From Hyphomicrobium_A sp965243865 (GTDB taxonomy: Bacteria > Pseudomonadota > Alphaproteobacteria > Rhizobiales > Hyphomicrobiaceae), in the NCBI RefSeq assembly GCF_965243865.1, contig NZ_OZ251603.1, positions 3,286,001 through 3,350,000 of the forward strand: DNA of 64,000 nucleotides, in the 5' to 3' direction. The position numbers and the translations under genes were made by a program. Below are positions 1 through 6,807 of the stretch, piece after piece. Within the stretch, counting starts at the first letter, position 1; each line of letters starts with the position of its first letter. Below the pieces are notes generated by a model. The model was not told the DNA's origin. It worked only from the letters and a program-made list of their open reading frames with translations, and searched no databases.

Positions 1-1508
1 TCAACGCCAACGTCTGCCTCGCGCCCGATCCGCGCGTTTTCGACGATGCGGCATGGCCTTCCGCCGTGCGCCGCGACCGCCTGCTGGCCGAGGGCTACGT
101 CCGCGCCCGCCATATGCTCCGGCCGGAAGCTTCCAGCCGCACGCAGTCATATGAGAAAGTTCGCGCGCTCCGCCTCGCCGCCTCCGCGTTCGAGCGCTCC
201 GTCGAACCGATCCCGCTGCACGTCGCCCATACCAGCGGCCCCAACGCCGCCGGTGTGCATCAGGAAGCGTGCAAGGAATGCGGCGATTGCTGCGGCGGCT
301 GCAACGTCGGCGCCAAGACCACCGTTGCCTCCACGTACATCGCCGACGCCGCGGCCTTCGGAGCCGAGGTGTTCACCGGTGTGCGCGTGCTCTCGCTCTC
401 CAAGGACGAGCGCAACGGCTGGCGCGTCTGGGCCATGCCGACGGACGAAGACACCCCGCGCGGCCACAAGTATTTCGTCACCGCTGACATCGTCGTTCTC
501 GGCGCCGGCACGCTTGGCTCCACCGAAATACTCCTGCGCTCCAAGGCTGAGGGACTTGCTCTCTCGCACTGGCTCGGCAGCCGCTTCACATCCAACGGCG
601 ATGCCATCGCGCTCGCCTACAACAACGATGTCGAGGTGAACGGTATCGGCGTCGGCGATCCCGCCAAGGCCGCCGTGCCCCCGGTCGGCCAGGCCGTCAA
701 CGCACTCATCGATCTGCGCGACACCAAGGACGTGCGCGACGGCCTAGCCATGTGCGAGTGCGCATTGCCCAGTGCCTTCGCGTCAGCGCTCCCGGCCTTA
801 CTTGCCCCCGGCGCCGCCGTCTTCGGCGAGCCCGAGAAGCGCACGCTGGGCGATGAGCTCGAAGCCATCGAGCGCGCCACCGACAGCCTGCTCAAGGGCG
901 CCTATCAGGGCGCCGTCCACAACACGCAGACGTTTCTCGCCGTCGGCCACGATGCGGGCAACGGCGTGATGCGCCTCGAGAGCGACCGCATCGCCATTGA
1001 ATGGACCAACGGCCCCGGCCAGCGCGTCTTCCAGCGCATCGAGGAAATGGTGAGGACGGCAGCGCACGCGACCGGCGGCAGCTACATGCGTAATCCGGCA
1101 ACCGAGAAAATTTTCGGCGGCAACCTGATGACCGTGCATCCGCTCGGCGGCTGCACGATGGGCGAGACCAGCCGCACCGGCGTCGTCAACCACAAGGGCC
1201 AGGTGTTCGACACGAGCGCCGGCTCATTGCCTGATGCCGTGCACGAAGGCCTCTACGTTTGCGACGGCGCGGTCGTGCCGTGCCCGCTTGGCATTCATCC
1301 GCTGCTGACCATCACGGCGCTTGCCGAGCGCACCATGATCCATCTCGCGCACGATTACGGTTGGCACATCTCTGACGCGCCAACGCCCGCGCGCACCACA
1401 GAGCAGATTCCGGCTGCCGCACCGTCGGAGGAAAGGCCGCGCGAGCGCAGGCTTCCCTGGTTTGCGCGCTGGCTGAGGCGCTCACCGGCGCCGGTCGAGG
1501 GAGAGTGA
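1..1508 (+). CDS. GMC family FAD-dependent oxidoreductase, 5' truncated by window edge
   Basis: The reading frame is open from base 3 and the first residues (NANVCLAPDPRVFDD) match an internal stretch of the next gene, so the N-terminal FAD-binding part lies outside the window. Visible are the cysteine-rich segment CKECGDCCGGCNVGAKT, a VVLGAGTLGSTEILLRS segment, the catalytic-loop HPLGGCTMG and the C-terminal PLGIHPLLTITALAER motif of cholesterol-oxidase-like GMC enzymes. The position that is Asn in cholesterol oxidase and in the neighbouring paralogue is His here. Such enzymes oxidise an alcohol (often a sterol or other hydrophobic alcohol) using FAD; the substrate cannot be told. The stop lies one base before the start of the next gene, so the two are co-transcribed and probably arose by duplication. 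Confidence 0.88.
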   Translation, partial: NANVCLAPDPRVFDDAAWPSAVRRDRLLAEGYVRARHMLRPEASSRTQSYEKVRALRLAASAFERSVEPIPLHVAHTSGPNAAGVHQEACKECGDCCGGCNVGAKTTVASTYIADAAAFGAEVFTGVRVLSLSKDERNGWRVWAMPTDEDTPRGHKYFVTADIVVLGAGTLGSTEILLRSKAEGLALSHWLGSRFTSNGDAIALAYNNDVEVNGIGVGDPAKAAVPPVGQAVNALIDLRDTKDVRDGLAMCECALPSAFASALPALLAPGAAVFGEPEKRTLGDELEAIERATDSLLKGAYQGAVHNTQTFLAVGHDAGNGVMRLESDRIAIEWTNGPGQRVFQRIEEMVRTAAHATGGSYMRNPATEKIFGGNLMTVHPLGGCTMGETSRTGVVNHKGQVFDTSAGSLPDAVHEGLYVCDGAVVPCPLGIHPLLTITALAERTMIHLAHDYGWHISDAPTPARTTEQIPAAAPSEERPRERRLPWFARWLRRSPAPVEGE

Positions 1509-1509
1509 T

Positions 1510-4500
1510 ATGCGGCGCTTGTCCAAGTCGGTCGCCGAACTGAAGTTGCGCTACGACGTCGTCGTCGTCGGCTCAGGCTATGGCGGTGGCGTCGCCGCCT
1601 CGCGCCTTGCACGCGCCGGCAAGAAGGTCGCCGTGCTGGAGCGGGGGCAGGAATTCGCCATCGGCGACTTCCCCGATCGCATGGTCGAGGCGCAGGAGCA
1701 GTTCCAGGTCAGTCGCGACGGCAAGCGCATCTCCGGCTCCCCGACCGGCCTATATGATTTGCGCCTCGGCAAGGACATCCATGTCTTCGTCGGCTGCGGC
1801 CTCGGCGGCGGCTCGCTGGTCAACGCCAACGTCTCGCTGCCGCCCGACCCGCGCGTGTGGGACGATCCGGTCTGGCCGCCCGAGCTCGCGGCTGATCAGA
1901 CGCGTCAGGAAGGCTTCTCCCGTGCCACCGAGGTGCTGCGCCCTGTCCCTTACGAAGGCCCTGACCTCGCAAAGCTCAAGGCGCTCGGCGTCAGCGGCAA
2001 CGCGCTGCGCCGAGATGTCGTGCGCCCGCCCATCAACGTCACGCTGAAGAAGCAGGTGAACTACGCCGGAGTCGAGCAGCCCGCGTGCACCCTGTGTGGC
2101 GATTGTTGCTCCGGCTGCAACGTCGGCGCCAAGAACACGGTGCAGGTGACCTATCTCGCCGACGCCTTCCATCACGGGGCCGAGATCTTCACCGAGATGC
2201 GCGTGACGCACGTGCGCCAGGAGCGCGGTCGTTGGCGCGTCTTCTTCGAGCCTCTTGGCCACGAGCGCGAGAAGTTTGCGGCCGCCGACCAGTCGATCAC
2301 CGCCGAGGTCGTGGTGCTCGCCGCTGGCACGCTGGGCTCGACTGAAATTCTGCTGCGCTCGCGCGCCGAAGGACTTGCCGTCTCCGATCAACTCGGCGAA
2401 CGCTTCACCGGCAATGGCGATGTGCTGGCATTTGCCTTCAACAACGACGTGCCAGTGAATGGCGTCGGCGTTGGCTCGCCCCCCGTGGTCGACACCGACC
2501 CGGTCGGCCCTTGCATCTCCGGCCTCATCGATCTGCGCGACACCGCCAAGCTCGAGGACGGCATGGTGATCGAGGAGGGCTCGTTGCCGTCCGCGCTTGC
2601 GCCGATCCTGCCAGCGCTCTTCACGTTCGGTGCCGACAAGTTCGGTGAGGACACCGACCGCGGCGTATTAGACTTCCTCGCTGAGCGCGCGCGCCGACGC
2701 CAGAGCCTGCTGCTCGGAGCCTACCAGGGCGCCGTCAACCGCACGCAGACCTACCTCGTCATGAGCCACGACGACGGCAAAGGCCGCATCGCGCTGGACG
2801 AGCAGCGGTTGAAGCTATCCTGGCCCAAAGTCTCACAGCAGGCGGTGTTCGAGCGTGTCGATCGCAACCTGCGTAAGGCGACGCAGGCAACAGGCGGGAA
2901 CTACACACGCAATCCGCTCACCGAGACCATCCTCGGCAACAACCTCATCTCCGTGCATCCGCTTGGCGGCTGCGTCATGGGGCGCGACCGCCGCTCGGGC
3001 GTCGTCAATCACAAGTGTCAGGTGTTCGACGGCCGCGCAGAAGCGCCGGCCGACGCGGTGCTCACCGGCCTCTACGTGTGCGATGGCTCGGTCATTCCGC
3101 GCCCGCTCGGCGTCAACCCGCTGCTCACCATCACCGCCCTCGCCGAGCGCGCGATGATCCATCTCGCCGCCGATCGCGGCTGGGAGTTCTCCGAAACGCA
3201 GCGCTACGACGCGCCGCTGTTGATTGCAGCTCCCGAAGGGCGCGATACCATCCGCCCCGCCGGGGTCGAGTTCACCGAGCGCATGGCAGGCTACGTTTCT
3301 CCCGCCGTTACGCTGCCGTTCGAGACGGCTGCACGCCGCGGCAAGGAGGAAGGCTACGCCTGCAGCTTTACACTGACGGTCGTCGTCGATGACGTCGACA
3401 GCTTCATCGCCAATCCCAAGCACCCGGGCCGCATCGTCGGCACCGTCGACTGCCCGGCGCTCTCGCCCGATCCGCTCGAAATCTTCGATGGCAAATTCAA
3501 TCTGATGCGCGTCGACGAGCATACCGTCGAGACCAAGCGCTTCGACTATCGCTTCTCGCTCGCCGCGCGCGATGGCACCGAATATCAGTTCGTCGGCCAT
3601 AAGGTCGTTCGTTCCGATGCGACGCTGGATCTGTGGCGCGATACCACGCGCCTCAACGTCGACATTTCAAAAGGTGCCGATGGCCAGCTCGGTCGCGTCG
3701 CCCGCGGCCTTCTCGAAATCGCCCCGTCCGATTTCTACGTGCAGATGCAGACATTGCGCGGCACCGGTGGACGCGACGTTGCCGACCGCATGCGGGCCGT
3801 CGCCAAGTTCGGCACGTTCTTCAGCCGCGAGTTGTTCGACACCTACGGCGGCGTGCTCGCTCGACAGGGTCGCTACGACGCCTTCAATCCGCGCAAGAAG
3901 CGCAGCCTGCGCGTCCCCGAGCCCGAGGTGCATCTGATCCGCACCGGCGACGGCAAGATCCTCAAGCTCACGCGCTACCGCGGCGGCAACAAGGGCCCGG
4001 TCGTGCTCGCCCACGGACTCGGTGTGTCGAGCCTCATCTTTTCCATCGACACGATCGACACCAATCTTCTCGAGTACCTCATCGCCGATGGGTATGACTG
4101 TTGGCTGCTCGATTTCCGCGCCAGCGTCGACCTTCCCCACGCGCGCGAATTGTGGAACGCCGACGACGTCGCCGTGCAGGATTACCCCGCCGCGATCGCC
4201 AAGGTGCGCGCCATCACCCGCTCATCGACGGTGCAGGTGATCGCCCATTGCTTCGGCGCAACCACCTTCACGATGTCGCTACTGGCCGGCCTCGAAGGCG
4301 TGCGGTCCGCCGTCATCTCGCAGATATCGACCGACTACGTCGTGCCCTTCTATCCGCAGCGCATGCTGGCTTACTTGCGCGCGCCGCAGGTGTTCGAAGC
4401 TATGGGCATCGACGTGGTCAACGCGCGCGCGACCAGCGCCGATCCTTGGCGCGAGCGCATCCTCGACAAGGCGTTGCAGCTGATCGTGCCAGTGCCGCGC

Positions 4501-4944
4501 CGGGAGCGTACCCACGACGCAACCAGCACCCGCATCACCGCGCTATACGGCCGCCTCTACAACATTGCCCAGATCAACAACGCGACCGTCACGTCCGGGC
4601 TGGCGGAAATGTTCGGGGAAGCGAATATCGAAGCGTTCCAACAGCTCGCGCTGTTCGCGCGCAAAGGCCAGCTCGTCGACGCCGATGGCCAGGACGTGTA
4701 CTTGCCCCACATCGACCGCATGGCGCTGCCGATCCTGTTCATCCACGGCGCCGACAACGCCTGCTTCAAACCTGAAAGTACCGAGCGCACATTGGAGCGC
4801 CTCGCCGCGGTAAACGGCCGTCAGCTTTACGAGCGTAAGGTGATCCCTGGCTACGGCCACATCGACTGCATCTTCGGCAAGGACGCCGCGCGCGACGTCT
4901 ACCCGCTGATCGCCGCCCACCTCGACAAGACCGCATCGGTCTAG
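1510..4944 (+). CDS. GMC oxidoreductase fused to alpha/beta-hydrolase (1144 aa)
   Basis: Residues about 1-560 form a complete GMC oxidoreductase: the FAD dinucleotide motif GSGYGGGVAASRLARAGKK near residue 21, the Cys-rich CTLCGDCCSGCNVGAKNT, and the catalytic pair H483 (HPLGGC) and N536 (VNPLLTITALAER), as in cholesterol oxidase. Residues about 580-790 form a domain I do not recognise. Residues about 810-1140 are an alpha/beta-hydrolase with an oxyanion-type HGLG segment, a nucleophile elbow AHCFGA in which the nucleophile position (914) is Cys, an acid D1082 (HGADN) and H1117 (GYGHID). The architecture suggests oxidation of a hydrophobic alcohol coupled to ester or thioester chemistry, which is inference. 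No signal peptide is seen. It directly follows its shorter paralogue. Confidence 0.9.
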   Translation: MRRLSKSVAELKLRYDVVVVGSGYGGGVAASRLARAGKKVAVLERGQEFAIGDFPDRMVEAQEQFQVSRDGKRISGSPTGLYDLRLGKDIHVFVGCGLGGGSLVNANVSLPPDPRVWDDPVWPPELAADQTRQEGFSRATEVLRPVPYEGPDLAKLKALGVSGNALRRDVVRPPINVTLKKQVNYAGVEQPACTLCGDCCSGCNVGAKNTVQVTYLADAFHHGAEIFTEMRVTHVRQERGRWRVFFEPLGHEREKFAAADQSITAEVVVLAAGTLGSTEILLRSRAEGLAVSDQLGERFTGNGDVLAFAFNNDVPVNGVGVGSPPVVDTDPVGPCISGLIDLRDTAKLEDGMVIEEGSLPSALAPILPALFTFGADKFGEDTDRGVLDFLAERARRRQSLLLGAYQGAVNRTQTYLVMSHDDGKGRIALDEQRLKLSWPKVSQQAVFERVDRNLRKATQATGGNYTRNPLTETILGNNLISVHPLGGCVMGRDRRSGVVNHKCQVFDGRAEAPADAVLTGLYVCDGSVIPRPLGVNPLLTITALAERAMIHLAADRGWEFSETQRYDAPLLIAAPEGRDTIRPAGVEFTERMAGYVSPAVTLPFETAARRGKEEGYACSFTLTVVVDDVDSFIANPKHPGRIVGTVDCPALSPDPLEIFDGKFNLMRVDEHTVETKRFDYRFSLAARDGTEYQFVGHKVVRSDATLDLWRDTTRLNVDISKGADGQLGRVARGLLEIAPSDFYVQMQTLRGTGGRDVADRMRAVAKFGTFFSRELFDTYGGVLARQGRYDAFNPRKKRSLRVPEPEVHLIRTGDGKILKLTRYRGGNKGPVVLAHGLGVSSLIFSIDTIDTNLLEYLIADGYDCWLLDFRASVDLPHARELWNADDVAVQDYPAAIAKVRAITRSSTVQVIAHCFGATTFTMSLLAGLEGVRSAVISQISTDYVVPFYPQRMLAYLRAPQVFEAMGIDVVNARATSADPWRERILDKALQLIVPVPRRERTHDATSTRITALYGRLYNIAQINNATVTSGLAEMFGEANIEAFQQLALFARKGQLVDADGQDVYLPHIDRMALPILFIHGADNACFKPESTERTLERLAAVNGRQLYERKVIPGYGHIDCIFGKDAARDVYPLIAAHLDKTASV

Positions 4945-4958
4945 CACTGGCAATGAGC

Positions 4959-4986
4959 AGTCGGCAGCAAATGCGACTGCCCGACT
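4959..4986. terminator. Possible bidirectional hairpin between convergent genes
   Basis: AGTCGGCAG at 4959-4967 pairs with CTGCCCGACT at 4977-4986 (one bulged C) around a 9-nt loop. It sits between the stop codons of two convergent genes. There is no clear T-run, so termination is only suggested. Confidence 0.35.
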
Positions 4987-4995
4987 ACCTACTGC

Positions 4996-5466
4996 CTATG
5001 CCAAATCCGCGATCCGCGCCCGCCGGGCATCGCGCATGATGTTGCGAAACGCTTCGCCCGTCATGTGCACGAGACTGCGATGGTCGCCGCCCTCGAGATA
5101 GATGTCTGGCTGCTTATCGAAGCTCTCGTCGATGAACGCGTCGACCGCATAAGCGTCGGCCAGCGCTGGCACCGCGCCGACATCGCAATCAGGAAACAGC
5201 TCGCCGATCTCATCCTCGGTCGCGAGATCCACCGGACAGCGCAGCATCTTCTCGATGACGTCGAGCCGAACGCGCGCCGTGGCTGGTACCACCGCAACGA
5301 CGAAACCGCCCTCGCGGGTCAGCACGACACCCTTCGCCATCCGGTCGCCCGGGACGTGCGAGGCGCGTGCGGTATCAAAAGAACAGTGGGTGCGCTTGTG
5401 GCGCATGACATCGTAGGGAACGTGCTTGTCGTCGAGGTATTCCTGCAGCGTCAATGCGATACCCAT
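4996..5466 (-). CDS. YbaK/EbsC-family aminoacyl-tRNA deacylase-like protein
   Basis: A 156-aa single-domain protein of the YbaK/ProX editing-domain family, which hydrolyses mischarged aminoacyl-tRNA in trans. It starts with a helix (TLQEYLDDKHVPYDVMRH) followed by the THCSFDTARASHVPGDRMAKGV region, where the family places its conserved Lys, and has the typical G-x-VPALADAY-type loop (DVGAVPALADAYAVD) and a C-terminal GGDHRSLVHMTG segment. The substrate tRNA (Pro, Cys or Ala) cannot be assigned. It is convergent with the GMC gene and has its own upstream region, so it looks monocistronic. The ATG start gives the usual family length. Confidence 0.8.
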   Translation of the reverse strand: MGIALTLQEYLDDKHVPYDVMRHKRTHCSFDTARASHVPGDRMAKGVVLTREGGFVVAVVPATARVRLDVIEKMLRCPVDLATEDEIGELFPDCDVGAVPALADAYAVDAFIDESFDKQPDIYLEGGDHRSLVHMTGEAFRNIMRDARRARIADLA

Positions 5467-5648
5467 GGCTATCCTCCTGCCATATTCGCCGGCTGCGCCT
5501 CTCTAGCGCCGGTACGTGCCGGCAGCGCTGAAGATGAGACTATGCCCCAAGCCGGAGGCTCGCAAGCGCACAGATGCGCAGGGAACTCGCGTTTAGCTAA
5601 CCAACGATTTCACGCAAGCTCGACTTTTGCGCAGCTTCGCGCCGACCT

Positions 5649-5873
5649 TTAGGAACTCGCCTTTGCTTTTGCCGGCGGAGAAATCGCGGCCGTCACCAGC
5701 GGCGACAACCCTTCCGCGCCGCCATCGATGTATTGGGCAAGCTGCTTGCGCATGCGCGGATTCCAGAAGCTCGTGATGTGATGAGCGATGCCGCTCAGCG
5801 CCTCGGTGCGCGGGTACGCTTCGAAATAGGCCGCGATCTGGTTGGCCATGCGGATCATGTCGCGGTTTTCCAT
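5649..5873 (-). CDS. fdsD: NAD-dependent formate dehydrogenase delta subunit FdsD
   Basis: A 74-aa protein starting MENRDMIRMANQIAAYFEAY with ITSFWNPRMRKQL in the middle, which is the signature of the small FdsD subunit or accessory protein of cytoplasmic Mo formate dehydrogenases. An upstream in-frame start would run 31 residues into fdhD; the ATG at 5873 is chosen because it begins exactly at the family N-terminus and leaves 25 bp after the fdhD stop. It is the last gene of the fds cluster. FdsD is not a cofactor-binding subunit; it is thought to help assembly or stability of the FdsABG complex. Confidence 0.85.
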   Translation of the reverse strand: MENRDMIRMANQIAAYFEAYPRTEALSGIAHHITSFWNPRMRKQLAQYIDGGAEGLSPLVTAAISPPAKAKASS

Positions 5874-5898
5874 GCAGACGGTACTTTCCGAGTTCGTT

Positions 5899-6723
5899 TC
5901 AAGAATTGAGGATGACGACGCTGTCGCCAGCGAGCGACGCGACGAATAGACGAGCCTTGCGGGCAATGTCGAGTGCCAGCGCCGTCGGCGCCGATACGGT
6001 GACCAGCGCTCCGATGCCGAACGTTGCCGATTTCTGCACCAGCTCGAAGCTGCAGCGGCTCGTCATGAGCGCGAAGCCGGTATCGAGATCGACACCTTCG
6101 TCGGCCAGCACGCCAATGAGCTTGTCCAGCGCATTGTGCCGCCCGACGTCCTCGCGCACGTAGAGAATTTCGCCATCGAGGCTCACCCAGGCCGCGCCAT
6201 GCACCGTGCGATTGAAGCGGTTCATAACTTGCCGCTTGGGCAATTCGCGTGCTGCTTTCAATATCGCCTCCGCCGAAGGCCGCACCGTCCGCGCGCCGGG
6301 GTTCTGCACCCGCACGACATCGGCAATGTTCTCGACCCCGCATAGGCCGCATCCCGAGCGTCCCTCGATCGAGCGGCGCGGCATGCGTGCTTCGGCCAGC
6401 GCCTCCTCTTCGATGGCAACGTCCACGGCCCAGCCGTTCTCCACCGGCATGGCAATGACGCCAAGGATGTCCGAACGGTTGGGCACGATCCCTTCTGCCA
6501 GCACGAAGCCGCGCCCGAAGTCGGTGAGATCCGACGGCGTCGCCATCATCACCGTGTAGGGCTCGGTGTTGATCTGCACCGCGACAGCCGCTTCCTCTGG
6601 AAGCTGCCAGATGATCGGCGTCTCCTGGCCGGAGCCATCGACGCTGACACCCTTCGCCGGCACCGAGCACAAAGGCGCGGCGCCGGTCTCGGCTGCAATT
6701 GAGATCTTGTCCATCACGGTCAT
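5899..6723 (-). CDS. fdhD: Formate dehydrogenase accessory sulfurtransferase FdhD (FdsC)
   Basis: A 274-aa FdhD-family protein. The family transfers sulfur from IscS to the bis-MGD cofactor, which formate dehydrogenase needs for activity. The catalytic CxxC is visible in GRSGCGLCGVENI, and VREDVGRHNALDKLIG and LMTSRCSFELVQKSA are family-typical. In Rhodobacter-type fds operons this gene is called fdsC and sits between fdsA and fdsD, as here. It lies 84 bp downstream of fdsA on the same strand, so it is probably part of the same transcript, although the gap could hold an internal promoter. Confidence 0.93.
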   Translation of the reverse strand: MTVMDKISIAAETGAAPLCSVPAKGVSVDGSGQETPIIWQLPEEAAVAVQINTEPYTVMMATPSDLTDFGRGFVLAEGIVPNRSDILGVIAMPVENGWAVDVAIEEEALAEARMPRRSIEGRSGCGLCGVENIADVVRVQNPGARTVRPSAEAILKAARELPKRQVMNRFNRTVHGAAWVSLDGEILYVREDVGRHNALDKLIGVLADEGVDLDTGFALMTSRCSFELVQKSATFGIGALVTVSAPTALALDIARKARLFVASLAGDSVVILNS

Positions 6724-6807
6724 CGCGGAACGATCAACGAATGTGCCGCGGCAGGGTACATGGCACGCAAGGCTCCCGCAAATTCATGCTCCTTGCGTGC
6801 CCGCCCG

